Source: Aureimonas altamirensis | GTDB lineage: Bacteria; Pseudomonadota; Alphaproteobacteria; Rhizobiales; Rhizobiaceae | Reading direction: 5' to 3' | NCBI RefSeq assembly: GCF_001463885.1 | Contig: NZ_BBWQ01000024.1 | Location: forward strand, 122,605-186,604 | DNA length: 64,000 nt | In this document: positions 1 through 8,706 of the stretch, piece after piece | How the letters are laid out: each line of letters starts with the position of its first letter | Position numbering within the stretch: position 1 is the stretch's first letter | The notes under the pieces: generated by a model | Databases searched by the model: none | What the model saw: only the letters and a program-made list of their open reading frames with translations | What the model was told of the DNA's origin: nothing | Program-made: the position numbers and the translations under genes

Positions 1-2
1 GC

Positions 3-863
3 GGCAGCGTCACCGAAGCGGCGCGCCGACTGCAGGTTTCCCAACCGTCCGTTTCGTCGGCGCTGGCGCAGGCCGAACGCGATCTCGGCGTCCAGATCTT
101 CGTACGCCACCACGCACGCGGAATGACCCTTTCGGTGCCGGGCCGCAGGCTGGTGGACGAAGCCAGGCCACTTCTGGTCCATGCAGCGGCCTTCTCGAAA
201 ACCGCGCGCGCGCTGGGCGACCCGCTCAGCGGCCAGATCGTGGTCGGCAGCTTTCCAACCCTTGCCATGCGATACATGCCGCGCATCATCGACGGCTTCG
301 CGCGCGCCTTCCCCAAGATCGAGATCAGCCTGATCGAGGGCGACCATCACGAGATTCTCTCCGCCCTGCAGGATGGCGGAATGGAGATCGCCATCGGCTA
401 CGACTATGCGTTGCCGCCGGAGCTTCATGCCCATGAGCTGGCTGCGCTGCCTCCCCATGCGCTGCTGATGCCCGATCATCCCCTTGCCGGCGAAAAGGCG
501 GTCTGGCTGGGCGACCTGGCCGAAGATCCCTTCATCCTTCTCGATCTTCCACACTCGCGCGACTATTTCGCGGGCCTGTTCGCCGCCTGCGGCGTCGAGC
601 CGAACATCGCCTTTCGCAGCCGCTCTCCCGAACTGGTCCGCGGCCTCGTCGGCAACGGCCGTGGCTTTTCCCTCAGCAATGTCCTGCCTGCCGTGCCGAT
701 CGCCTATGATGGCAGCCGCATCGCAACGATACCGCTGCGCGACGACCTGCCCCCGGTGCGGATCATGCTGCTTCATCTGCCGGGATCCGGCATGCGCCCC
801 GCCGTTGCGGCTTTCGCCGGCCATCTGCGCGCCGAATTTGCGGGCGGCGGCACCTCTGGTTAG
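3..863 (+). CDS. LysR-family transcriptional regulator, 5' end outside window
   Basis: The reading frame is open from the first bases of the window, so the start lies upstream. The visible N-terminus is the second half of a LysR winged helix-turn-helix (SVTEAARRLQVSQPSVSSAL), followed by an effector-binding domain to the stop. The motif LLDLPHSRDYFAGLF and the stretch around GNGRGFSLSN match the LysR at 13710-14636 (LLDMPHSSDYFLSLF, ANGFGFGISN), so both belong to one subfamily. It precedes the TRAP operon in the same direction and is probably its regulator. Ligand unknown. Confidence 0.9.
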   Translation, partial: GSVTEAARRLQVSQPSVSSALAQAERDLGVQIFVRHHARGMTLSVPGRRLVDEARPLLVHAAAFSKTARALGDPLSGQIVVGSFPTLAMRYMPRIIDGFARAFPKIEISLIEGDHHEILSALQDGGMEIAIGYDYALPPELHAHELAALPPHALLMPDHPLAGEKAVWLGDLAEDPFILLDLPHSRDYFAGLFAACGVEPNIAFRSRSPELVRGLVGNGRGFSLSNVLPAVPIAYDGSRIATIPLRDDLPPVRIMLLHLPGSGMRPAVAAFAGHLRAEFAGGGTSG

Positions 864-983
864 AGCGCGCCTATGCAGGGATTAGTTTGCACATGGCTAT
901 ACGATGATAGCGTCTCCTTATCCGTAGCATAGTTACAGGTTTTAACGCATCGATTTTGGTTCAATGCCTAAATTATGGATGCT

Positions 984-1011
984 CATTCATCGATGAATGC
1001 TTAATTATTAA
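984..1011. promoter_or_regulatory. Palindromic site upstream of the TRAP operon
   Basis: The AT-rich gap between the LysR gene and the TRAP gene contains a perfect 16-bp palindrome, CATTCATCGATGAATG (984-999), followed at once by TTAATTATTAA (1001-1011), an 11-bp odd palindrome. They lie about 70-95 bp before the TRAP start codon, where an activator or operator site would be expected. Function is inferred from symmetry and position only. Nothing else of note is visible between 864 and 1079. Confidence 0.4.
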
Positions 1012-1079
1012 ACGGCTTTGCCATTGCAGGCGTAAGTCGCAGCAAACGATCCTTGGCTGGAAACTTCCAGGGGATCGAC

Positions 1080-2060
1080 ATGAAAACACTGATCGCGACG
1101 ATACTGGCTTCCTGCACGGCCGGGCTAATAATGAGTTCTGCAGCATTGGCGCAGACCCAGATGCGCCTTGCCGTCGAGACGACGAGCGGAGATCCGACGC
1201 ATGTGATGTTGTCTACCTTCCGCGACGCCTTGAGCGAGAGCGCCGGGGACGCCGTCACGTTCACCTTCAACGACGGCGGTTCGTTGGGCGATGAAACCGC
1301 GCTGGCCGAGTTGATCCGGGCCGGTGCGGTAGAGGTGATCCCGATGGGGTCCGACGGTGTCGCATCGCTGGACACCCACTTCTCGATCTTCGATACGCCG
1401 TTTCTGTTTTCCAGCAAGGATGATGCCAGGAAGGCGCTGGACGGCGAGTTCGGCGACGTGATGGCGCCATCGCTGCGGGAAAAGGCAAACCTGGAGGTTC
1501 TGGCCTTCGGCGAACTCGGCGTTCGCGTCATCAGCAACTCGAAGCACGAGGTCAAGTCTCCGGCGGACCTGTCGGGCCTCAAGCTGCGCACACCCAGCAG
1601 CCCGACACGCATGATGGCGTTCCAGACGCTGGGCGCCGTGCCGACCAACCTGCCGCTGGGCGAAGTCTACATGGGCCTGCGCCAGGGGGTGATCGACGGG
1701 CAGGAGAACCCCTTGTCCGTCATCAAGGAATTCTCCCTGCACGAGGCGCAACCCTATATCTCGCTGACCAATCACATCTACACCCCGATTACGCTGGTCA
1801 TGAACGGCGTGGCCTATGACGCGCTCAGCGACACGCTGAAGGCGCAGGTAAAGGCGGCGGCGGAAGCCGGCGTCGAGGCCACAAGGACCCTGTCCGACGA
1901 AAGCGACGCCAAGCTGGTGGGTGAGTTCCGGGAAGCCGGCGTCACCGTCACCGAGCCGGACATCGCGGCCTTCCAGACGGCAGCCGAGCCTGTCCGGGCA
2001 CAGATCGCCGAGATCGTCTCGCCGGAATTCATGGACAGCGTGAAGGGCCTGCTTCCATGA
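1080..2060 (+). CDS. TRAP transporter substrate-binding protein, DctP family
   Basis: A 326-residue periplasmic solute receptor. The ATG at 1080 is preferred over an upstream in-frame start at 1053: it follows an AGGGG ribosome-binding site and begins a clean signal peptide (MKTLIATILA...AALAQ, cleaved near residue 25). The DctP hallmark GLKLRTPSSP contains Arg170, the residue that in this family pairs with the substrate carboxylate, and GQENP lies at 207-211. It delivers a carboxylated substrate to the DctQM permease encoded downstream. The stop overlaps the next start (ATGA at 2057). Confidence 0.93.
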   Translation: MKTLIATILASCTAGLIMSSAALAQTQMRLAVETTSGDPTHVMLSTFRDALSESAGDAVTFTFNDGGSLGDETALAELIRAGAVEVIPMGSDGVASLDTHFSIFDTPFLFSSKDDARKALDGEFGDVMAPSLREKANLEVLAFGELGVRVISNSKHEVKSPADLSGLKLRTPSSPTRMMAFQTLGAVPTNLPLGEVYMGLRQGVIDGQENPLSVIKEFSLHEAQPYISLTNHIYTPITLVMNGVAYDALSDTLKAQVKAAAEAGVEATRTLSDESDAKLVGEFREAGVTVTEPDIAAFQTAAEPVRAQIAEIVSPEFMDSVKGLLP

Positions 2061-2833
2061 GCGCCGTCGCCACCCGCTACCCCCGCTTCATGCCCGACGG
2101 CTCCGGCACCCTCGCGCGGATCGGCCTCATCTACATCGCGTCCTCGGTCGTGATGGAGGAAGAGATGTCGGCCATGTCCGCTCCCGGCGTCTCCACCCAT
2201 ACCGCCCGCATTCGCCTGCCGAAGGTGACGGTCGAGGGGATAGAGGAGATGATGAACGCGCCGGAGCTGGAGACGGCAGCGCGCCACGCTGCCGCGCCGC
2301 CCATCGACGTTCTATGCTTCGGCGGCACGAGCGCCTCGTTCCTGCACGGGACGGCATACGACACGGCCCTGATCCGCAAGATCCGGGCATGGACGCCCGG
2401 GCCGATCGTCACCACGGCCTCGACGGCGACGCTTGCCGCCCTGCGGCAGGTGAAGGCCGGCAAGGTGGCGCTGGCAACGCCTTATGTCGGTGCGATCCAC
2501 GACCGGGCCGTCCGCTTCCTGTCCGAGAACGGACATGAGGTCGTCAAAGGCGCCCATCTGGATATCACCGAGGACCACGCGCTGGCCGAAGTGCCGCTGG
2601 AACGCGTCTACGACCACATCCTGTCGGTCGACCATCCGGAGGCGACCGCCATCTTCGTGTCCTGCACCAACTTCCGCACCGTCGGCGCCATCGCCGCGCT
2701 GGAAGAGCGGCTGGGCAAGCCCGTCATCTCGGCCGTTCAGGCCTCGTTCTGGCATTGCCTGCATCTCGTTGGCGTGAAGGGCGCGAAGCCCGGCTACGGC
2801 CAGCTCTTCGCGGGGCTCGAAGCCGATGTCTGA
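2057..2833 (+). CDS. Arylmalonate decarboxylase / maleate isomerase-like protein (Asp/Glu racemase superfamily)
   Basis: A 258-residue cytoplasmic enzyme. GTSASFLHG at 90-98 matches the dioxyanion-hole loop of arylmalonate decarboxylase; that position carries Gly and not the first catalytic Cys of two-cysteine racemases. TPYV (Tyr143) and VSCTNFRT (Cys203) match the family tyrosine and the single catalytic cysteine. The likely chemistry is cofactor-free decarboxylation or isomerisation of a dicarboxylate, probably the compound brought in by the flanking TRAP system. It overlaps the binding-protein gene by 4 bp and dctQ by 8 bp, so it is translationally coupled. The exact substrate cannot be read from sequence. 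Confidence 0.82.
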   Translation: MSAVATRYPRFMPDGSGTLARIGLIYIASSVVMEEEMSAMSAPGVSTHTARIRLPKVTVEGIEEMMNAPELETAARHAAAPPIDVLCFGGTSASFLHGTAYDTALIRKIRAWTPGPIVTTASTATLAALRQVKAGKVALATPYVGAIHDRAVRFLSENGHEVVKGAHLDITEDHALAEVPLERVYDHILSVDHPEATAIFVSCTNFRTVGAIAALEERLGKPVISAVQASFWHCLHLVGVKGAKPGYGQLFAGLEADV

Positions 2834-3317
2834 CAGTGTCGCCCTGACGGTCCCGCGCGGCGCCTTGCGGCGCAACGCCCTGATGGTCGTGGAGATCGCG
2901 GCGATCGCGCTTCTGGTCGCGCTCGTCGTCCTGGTGCTCGCCAATTCCCTCGGGCGCTATCTGTTCTCGCGCCCGCTGCCGTGGAGCGAAGAGATCGTCC
3001 GGTCTTTGCTGATGTGGCTCGGCGGCCTCGGCATCACGGTGGCGGCCCTGCGCAACGGGCTCATCGCCTGCGCCATCTGGACCTCGCGGCTGGGGGCAAC
3101 CGCGCAGCGGCGGCTTCGCGTGGCACAGAACCTGTTCGGCATTGTCACCATGGCCGCGCTGGCCTGGTACACCTGGCAGTATCTGGGCATCTTCGGCGCC
3201 GACCGTTCGCCGCTGCTGGGCATTCCCAAGGCAGTGCCGATCAGCGGCATCATCGGCTGCGCGGCAGGCATGTCGCTTGCATTCATCATCGACCTGATCG
3301 CGCCGGAGGATCTGTAA
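2826..3317 (+). CDS. TRAP transporter small permease, DctQ family
   Basis: A 163-residue membrane protein with about four hydrophobic helices; the first spans IAAIALLVALVVLVLANSL. The family motif around SRPLPWSEEIVR is present before helix two. It forms the small membrane subunit that couples to DctM. Its start overlaps the preceding decarboxylase-like gene by 8 bp, and its TAA stop shares one base with the dctM ATG. These overlaps place it firmly in the TRAP operon. Confidence 0.92.
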   Translation: MSDSVALTVPRGALRRNALMVVEIAAIALLVALVVLVLANSLGRYLFSRPLPWSEEIVRSLLMWLGGLGITVAALRNGLIACAIWTSRLGATAQRRLRVAQNLFGIVTMAALAWYTWQYLGIFGADRSPLLGIPKAVPISGIIGCAAGMSLAFIIDLIAPEDL

Positions 3318-4597
3318 TGCTCGGCCTTGCCGCCATAACGCTGGGCGCCCTGTGCGCGCTCGTGCTGCTCGGACTTCCCGTCGTCATCTCGCTGGTCGCA
3401 TCGGTGCTGATGTTCCTGGCGTTCTCCGGCGGCTGGGCGATGGCCCTGCCGCAACAGGTGCTGGCGGGTGTCGGGGACTACCTCCTGATCACGCTGCCGC
3501 TGTTCATCCTGGCGGGCGGCATCATGAATGCCACCGGCATCGCCGACCGGCTGTTCGACTTCGGCGCGGCGCTGGTGGGCTGGATGCGCGGCGGCCTGGC
3601 GCATGTCGACGTGGCCGCCAGCGTCATGTTCGGCGGCATGATCGGCACATCGGTCGCCGATCTCGCGGGCACCGGCTCCGTCACCATCCCGAAGCTGAAG
3701 GCGCACGGCTATCCGGGCCCATTCGCGGCGGCCGTCACGGCCACCTCGTCAGGCATCGGCGTGCTGATACCGCCGAGCTCTCCGATGATCCTCTATTCCG
3801 TCGTCACCGGCACCTCGCTGGGGGCGCTCTTCCTGGCCGGCGTGGTGCCGGGCCTGCTGCTGGCCGCCATCCTGATGATCACCATCTCGATCCTCGCCCG
3901 GCGCAACGGCTGGCAGCCGATGAACTCCTTCGAATGGACGCGCGTCATTCGGACGGGGGTCCATGCGATCCTGCCGCTGGGAATGCCGGCCATGATCCTT
4001 GGCGGGCTTGTATTCGGCATCTTCACCGCAACGGAGGCGGGCGCCTTCGCCGTCGCCTATTCCCTCATCCTCGCCGGCTTGGTGTACCGCACCCTGACAC
4101 TGCCGAAGCTGCGGCAGGCGCTGGTGGACTCCGTGATCCTGACGGGCGAAGTCCTGATGGTGGTCGGATTCTCGACCGCGCTCGGCTGGGCCCTGTCGCA
4201 AAGCGGTGTGCCCGCGGCGCTGTCATCGGCAATCGATACGCTGGTCCCCTTCGAAAGCGTCACCGTGCGCATCTTCGCCCTGCTGCTGCTGGCGTTGATA
4301 GCGGGGATGGTGCTGGATCCGCTCATCCCGATGATCATGCCGGTGCTGTTGCCGGCGCTTCTGGCGATGGACGTGGACCTGGTGCATTTCGGCGTCCTGA
4401 TCGTCATGACCGTGGTGATCGGGCAGGTCACGCCGCCGGTGGCGATCGCCCTTCTGGTGGCCGCCAAGATCGGCAAGGAAGACGTCTGGGACGTCACGCG
4501 TGCGAACATGCCGTTCCTCTACGCGCTGTTTGCCGCGCTCATCATCCTGACGCTGTTTCCGGCGCTGTCCACCACCCTGCCGGCGCTGATGAACTGA
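3317..4597 (+). CDS. TRAP transporter large permease, DctM family
   Basis: A 426-residue polytopic inner-membrane protein of normal family length. The open frame extends far upstream, but the true start is the ATG at 3317, overlapping the dctQ stop. Typical DctM segments are GGMIGTSVADLAGTGSVTIP, TSSGIGVLIPPSSPMI and GQVTPPVAIALLVAA. It carries the transport pathway for sodium-driven uptake of the solute bound by the DctP protein. It is the last gene of the tight TRAP block; a 128-bp gap follows before the monooxygenase. Confidence 0.95.
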   Translation: MLGLAAITLGALCALVLLGLPVVISLVASVLMFLAFSGGWAMALPQQVLAGVGDYLLITLPLFILAGGIMNATGIADRLFDFGAALVGWMRGGLAHVDVAASVMFGGMIGTSVADLAGTGSVTIPKLKAHGYPGPFAAAVTATSSGIGVLIPPSSPMILYSVVTGTSLGALFLAGVVPGLLLAAILMITISILARRNGWQPMNSFEWTRVIRTGVHAILPLGMPAMILGGLVFGIFTATEAGAFAVAYSLILAGLVYRTLTLPKLRQALVDSVILTGEVLMVVGFSTALGWALSQSGVPAALSSAIDTLVPFESVTVRIFALLLLALIAGMVLDPLIPMIMPVLLPALLAMDVDLVHFGVLIVMTVVIGQVTPPVAIALLVAAKIGKEDVWDVTRANMPFLYALFAALIILTLFPALSTTLPALMN

Positions 4598-4725
4598 GGC
4601 CAGCGCACGGCCGTCGACAGGGCGGGGATCGGTTTTTCCTACGTCCTGCGACGGAACTTACTTCTTTCATCCGCGCCGGCGAGCGCGCAGTTCTTGGACT
4701 GAACAACAATCCCCGGGAAGTGAAC

Positions 4726-6006
4726 ATGATCGTCGAGAAGACCGACACGCTGGTCGTTGGGGCCGGGCAATCCGGCATCGCGATGAGCGAGCATCTGACA
4801 GGGATGGGCATTCCCCATCTGGTGCTGGAGCGCAGCCGCGTCGCGGAGCGCTGGCGCTCGGAGCGGTGGGACTCCCTGGTGGCAAACGGACCGGCCTGGC
4901 ACGACCGTTTCCCCAACATGGAATTCACCGACCTGCCGCCCGATACCTTCCCGCCGAAGGAACGGATGGCGCGCTACTTTGAAGATTATGCGGCGATGTT
5001 CGACGCGCCCATCCGCACCAATGTCGACGTCAAGCGCGTGCGCCGCTGCGAGGGGCGTCCGGGCTTCGTCGCCACGACGTCGGCAGGCGACATCGAGGCA
5101 CGGCGCGTGGTGGTTGCAACCGGTCCGTTCCAGGTTCCGGCCTTCCCCCGCATCGTGCCGGAGGACAGCGGCATCGCGCAGATCCATTCGTCGGCCTACA
5201 GGAACCCGCAGGCTTTGGCCGACGGCGCCGTGCTGGTTGTCGGCGGCGGCGCTTCCGGCTCGCAGATCGCGGAAGAGCTGAACAAGGCGGGCCGCACGGT
5301 CTACCTGTCCATCGGCGAGCATTACCGCCCGCCGCGGTCCTATCGTGGCCGCGACTATGTCTGGTGGCTCGGTGTTCTTGGCAAGTGGGACGAGATCAAG
5401 ATCAACGCCAAGAAGAAGCATGTCGCCTTCGCGGTCAGCGGCTACGATGGCGGCAAGACCATCGACTTCCGCCGCCTCGGCAGCGCCGGCATCACCGTTC
5501 TTGGCATGACGGAAGGCTATGAGGACGGCGTCCTGACCATCGCCGACGATCTGGCCCGCAACCTGGCCGAGGGCGACCGCGCCTATCTCGATGTCCTGGC
5601 GGAAGCGGACGCCTATGTCGAGCGGAACGGCATAGACCTGCCGCCCGAGCCCGAAGCCTGGGCGATCCAGCCCGACCCCGCCTGCGTCACCGATCCGATC
5701 CGCCGGCTGGATCTGGCGGCGGCAGGCATCACGACGATCATCTGGGCGACCGGCTTCAAGTTCGATTTCAGTTGGCTTCAGGTCGACGCGTTCCATCCGG
5801 ATGGCATGCCCTTCCACAAGCGCGGCATCTCGGTCGAGCAGGGAATCTATTTCCTGGGCCTGCCGGACCTGACCAACCGGGCATCCTCCTTCATCTATGG
5901 CTGCTGGTACGACGCCAAGTACATTGCGACGCATATCGGCGTGCAGCGCAACTACGATGCCTACCGCGCGCCGGTTGCCGAGCCGGCCTTGGCCACGCAG
6001 GACTGA
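4726..6006 (+). CDS. Flavin-containing monooxygenase-like FAD/NAD(P) oxidoreductase
   Basis: A 426-residue two-dinucleotide-binding flavoprotein. The FAD motif GAGQSG lies at 12-17, a second nucleotide-binding motif GGGASG at 173-178, and an ATG motif (IWATGFKF) near the C-terminus; this is the CzcO/FMO-like architecture. The ATG at 4726 follows GGGAAG, while the long in-frame extension upstream lies inside dctM and is not used. It probably oxygenates the imported substrate at a heteroatom or ketone. It is co-directional with the TRAP genes and 26 bp before the dehydroquinase-like gene. Confidence 0.85.
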   Translation: MIVEKTDTLVVGAGQSGIAMSEHLTGMGIPHLVLERSRVAERWRSERWDSLVANGPAWHDRFPNMEFTDLPPDTFPPKERMARYFEDYAAMFDAPIRTNVDVKRVRRCEGRPGFVATTSAGDIEARRVVVATGPFQVPAFPRIVPEDSGIAQIHSSAYRNPQALADGAVLVVGGGASGSQIAEELNKAGRTVYLSIGEHYRPPRSYRGRDYVWWLGVLGKWDEIKINAKKKHVAFAVSGYDGGKTIDFRRLGSAGITVLGMTEGYEDGVLTIADDLARNLAEGDRAYLDVLAEADAYVERNGIDLPPEPEAWAIQPDPACVTDPIRRLDLAAAGITTIIWATGFKFDFSWLQVDAFHPDGMPFHKRGISVEQGIYFLGLPDLTNRASSFIYGCWYDAKYIATHIGVQRNYDAYRAPVAEPALATQD

Positions 6007-6032
6007 ACGCGGCATTTTCCGGGGGACCGCCA

Positions 6033-6479
6033 ATGAAGACCGTCATGTTTCTCAACGGGCCGAATGCCAATCTCTACGGGCTGGACCCGAAGGGTACATA
6101 CGGTACGGACAGCTTTCCGCAGATCGAGTCCGCCTGCATGGCGCGGGCGGAGGCGCTTGGGTTCAAGCTGCATTTCCGCCAGTCCAACCATGAAGGCCAG
6201 CTCATCGACTGGATCCAGGAGGCGCGCCAGAGCTGCGACGGCCTGCTCATCAACGCCGCCGGGCTGACCTACACCTCGATCGCGATCCTCGACGCGCTCC
6301 TGGCATTCGATGGCCCGATCATCGAATGCCACATGAGCAATATCTGGAAGCGGGAGCCGTTCCGCCACCATTCCTTCATATCCAAGGCGGCAACCGGCGT
6401 CATCGCAGGGCTGGGGGTGCGTGGCTATCTGCTCGGCCTTTCGGCGATGCACGAGCTGATCGCCGGAGACGCGGCATGA
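6033..6479 (+). CDS. Type II 3-dehydroquinate dehydratase-like protein with altered active-site lid
   Basis: A 148-residue flavodoxin-like protein clearly of the AroQ type II family: NGPNANL (8-14), Tyr23-Gly, QSNHEGQLIDWI, LLINAAGLTYTSIAILDAL, and ECHMSN with His100 and REPFRHHS with Arg111. In ordinary enzymes the lid reads GTREP, with an essential arginine; here it reads GLDPKG, so that arginine is missing. With its catabolic neighbourhood this suggests a paralogue acting on a related ring or hydroxy acid, not the shikimate-pathway enzyme. The stop overlaps the next start (ATGA at 6476). Confidence 0.85.
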   Translation: MKTVMFLNGPNANLYGLDPKGTYGTDSFPQIESACMARAEALGFKLHFRQSNHEGQLIDWIQEARQSCDGLLINAAGLTYTSIAILDALLAFDGPIIECHMSNIWKREPFRHHSFISKAATGVIAGLGVRGYLLGLSAMHELIAGDAA

Positions 6480-7411
6480 CGGCGACGCTGGTGTTCCATA
6501 GCGGCCCGGACCCGTTCGAGCCCTGGCGCGATGCGCTTGCCCCCCATCTGGGCGAGGACGTCCTGATCGAGAAGTCCGATTCCGTCACCGACCCGGAAGC
6601 GGTCCGGTTCGCGCTGGTCTGGATGCCCCCGGAAGGCTTTTTCGACCGCTTCCCCAACCTGGAACTGGTGATCAATCTAGGCGCCGGCGTGGACCGGCTG
6701 GTTGCCCGCAAGGACCTGCCGGATGTGCCGATAACCCGGCTGTCGGACCCGGAGATGGGCCGGATGATGGCCGGCTTCGTCCTGTTCTCGGTGCTGCGTC
6801 ATGCCCGCGAGATACCGCATTTCCAGGCCGCGCAGACCCGACGCGAATGGAGCTACCGCCACCCGCGCGCCGCGCAGGACATCACGGTTGCGGTGCTTGG
6901 CCTCGGCGAGCTCGGCGCACCGGCCGCCACGGAAATCGCCCGGCAGGGTTTCGACACGCATGGCTGGGCGACACGGCCGCGCGACCTGCCCGGGGTAACC
7001 GTCCATCACACCGAGGCGGCCCTGCCCGCTTTGTCCGCGAAGGCCGATATCGTGGTGTGCATGCTGCCATTGACGCCCGGCACCCGAAAGCGCCTGGACG
7101 CGTCCTTCTTCGACGGGCTGAAGCCCGGTGCCGCCTTCGTCAACGTTTCGCGCGGGGAAGTGGTCGACCAGGAGGCTTTGGTGGCGGCCTTGCAGTCAGG
7201 CCAGTTGTCCGGGGCGACGCTCGACGTCTTCGAGACGGAGCCGCTGCCGACCGACAGCCCGCTCTGGGATATGCCGGGCGTTCTGATTACGCCGCATCTT
7301 GCTTCTGTTGCACTGCCTAAAAGTGCTGCACCGCAAATCGCGGCAAATATCCGCGCAGTGCTGGCCGGTCGGGCGGTTTCCAACGAAGTGTCGCGTGTGC
7401 GCGGCTACTAG
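6476..7411 (+). CDS. D-2-hydroxyacid dehydrogenase (glyoxylate/hydroxypyruvate reductase A-like)
   Basis: A 311-residue NAD(P)-dependent reductase. The Rossmann motif GLGELG lies at 142-147, and the catalytic set of the family is present: Arg226 in VSRGE, Glu255 in FETEP and His274 in TPHLAS. It interconverts 2-keto and D-2-hydroxy acids. The ATG at 6476 overlaps the stop of the dehydroquinase-like gene, so the two are co-translated and probably act in sequence. A gap of about 200 bp to the ABC operon follows, with no feature recognised in it. Confidence 0.9.
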   Translation: MTATLVFHSGPDPFEPWRDALAPHLGEDVLIEKSDSVTDPEAVRFALVWMPPEGFFDRFPNLELVINLGAGVDRLVARKDLPDVPITRLSDPEMGRMMAGFVLFSVLRHAREIPHFQAAQTRREWSYRHPRAAQDITVAVLGLGELGAPAATEIARQGFDTHGWATRPRDLPGVTVHHTEAALPALSAKADIVVCMLPLTPGTRKRLDASFFDGLKPGAAFVNVSRGEVVDQEALVAALQSGQLSGATLDVFETEPLPTDSPLWDMPGVLITPHLASVALPKSAAPQIAANIRAVLAGRAVSNEVSRVRGY

Positions 7412-7620
7412 GCAGAATGCCGTCCTATTGAACAGTTTTCTGCGGACGCCCGAGCCTGTCCTTGGAAAAACCCATTCCTAACAGCCGATTAGAGGGATGA
7501 AGCACAAAAATCTTCGCACTGGATAGGTATTTCCAGTTAGGCGTCGGCTTCCCTCCCCTCGCAATATCGCACCCACAGATCACCCGGCCATGGCGCATGC
7601 CTCAACAGATGGGAACCATG

Positions 7621-8646
7621 ATGAGACGCCTTCTTCTGACTGCATCGGCACTTGCTTTCCTGACCCCGTCCGCCTTCGCCGAGACCCTCGTGGTCAGTAG
7701 CTGGGGCGGCAGTTTCCGCGACCTGATCGCCGAGGCCATCGCAACCAAGTTCACCGAGGAAACCGGCGTCACCGTGGAGTTCATCACCGGTGGCACCATC
7801 GACCGGCTCAACCAGGCCAACCTCAGCAAGGACAATCCCGAAAGCGACGTGACCTTCACCACGTCCCATGTCGGCTGGCTGTACCGCAACCAGGGCCTCT
7901 TCGAGGATCTCGACATGTCGAAGATCCCGAACGCGGCCAACCTCGTCGAGCAGGCGAAGATCAGCCCGTCGCATATCGGCGCATGGGCCTATGTCTACAC
8001 CATCGGGTACCTTCCCGACCTCGTCCCGCAGGACATCACCTTCGAAAGCTGGAACGATCTGTGGTCTCCCGAGCTGAAGGGGATGATCGCCGTTCCGGAC
8101 TTCGACCCCTCGCACATCATCGCGGTCGCCGCGAAGCTCGAAGGGGTGGACATCGAGAATTGGCAGCAGGCCGAAGACAAGCTCCGGGCGCTGCAGCCCA
8201 ACCTGAAGGCGTTCTATACCAACGACGCCAACTCGCAGCAGCTTCTGTCGACGGGCGAAACGCCGGTGCAGGTGCTGTTGTCGATGAACGCCTATCACAT
8301 GCAGTCCGAAGGGCTGGACGTCAAACTGGCGATCCCGAAGGAAGGCGCGGTGCTCGGCATCGACACGATGGGCATCACCAAGGGCAGCACCAAGCAGAAT
8401 CTGGCCTACAAGTTCATCGACACGGCCCTCGACCCCGAGGTTCAGGCCCGGATCGCCGAAATCAAGAAGGGCAGCCCGGTCGTCTCCAACGTCCAGCTTC
8501 CGGAAGAGCTGGCGTCCCTGCCCGGCATCTTCACAACGCCCGAACAGTGGGAAAGCCAGACGCTGATCATCCCGCATCAGTTGCGCGCCGAAAAGACCGG
8601 CGAATGGCGTCAGTGGTTCTCGGAAAACATGACCGCCGGCAACTAA
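7621..8646 (+). CDS. ABC transporter substrate-binding protein, spermidine/putrescine (PotD) type
   Basis: A periplasmic binding protein of about 341 residues. Four in-frame ATGs occur (7597, 7609, 7618, 7621); 7621 is chosen because GGGA lies six bases upstream and the product then begins directly with the signal peptide MRRLLLTASALAFLTPSAFA. The mature start ETLVVSSWGGSFRD is typical of the PotD/PotF-like family that binds polyamines, opines or small organic acids. It is the first gene of a binding protein-permease-permease-ATPase operon. Ligand not determinable. Confidence 0.9.
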   Translation: MRRLLLTASALAFLTPSAFAETLVVSSWGGSFRDLIAEAIATKFTEETGVTVEFITGGTIDRLNQANLSKDNPESDVTFTTSHVGWLYRNQGLFEDLDMSKIPNAANLVEQAKISPSHIGAWAYVYTIGYLPDLVPQDITFESWNDLWSPELKGMIAVPDFDPSHIIAVAAKLEGVDIENWQQAEDKLRALQPNLKAFYTNDANSQQLLSTGETPVQVLLSMNAYHMQSEGLDVKLAIPKEGAVLGIDTMGITKGSTKQNLAYKFIDTALDPEVQARIAEIKKGSPVVSNVQLPEELASLPGIFTTPEQWESQTLIIPHQLRAEKTGEWRQWFSENMTAGN

Positions 8647-8654
8647 GCCCCTCT

Positions 8655-8690
8655 GCCCCGCCGCGTTCGCGGCGGGGCCTCTTTCCTTCC
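8655..8690 (+). terminator. GC-rich hairpin between binding-protein and permease genes
   Basis: GCCCCGCCGC (8655-8664), a GTTC loop and GCGGCGGGGC (8669-8678) form a perfect 10-bp stem followed by CTCTTTCCTT. It sits just after the binding-protein stop and before the first permease. In many ABC operons such an attenuator or RNA-stabilising hairpin keeps binding-protein transcripts more abundant than membrane-protein transcripts. Confidence 0.65.
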
Positions 8691-8706
8691 CGATCTGGTC
8701 TGCCGC

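Noticed and set aside
3352..4725. Long open frame running from dctM into the monooxygenase, suggesting a fusion protein
   Set aside because: The upstream part is an alternative frame of dctM with no family resemblance; the monooxygenase starts at 4726 with its own ribosome site.
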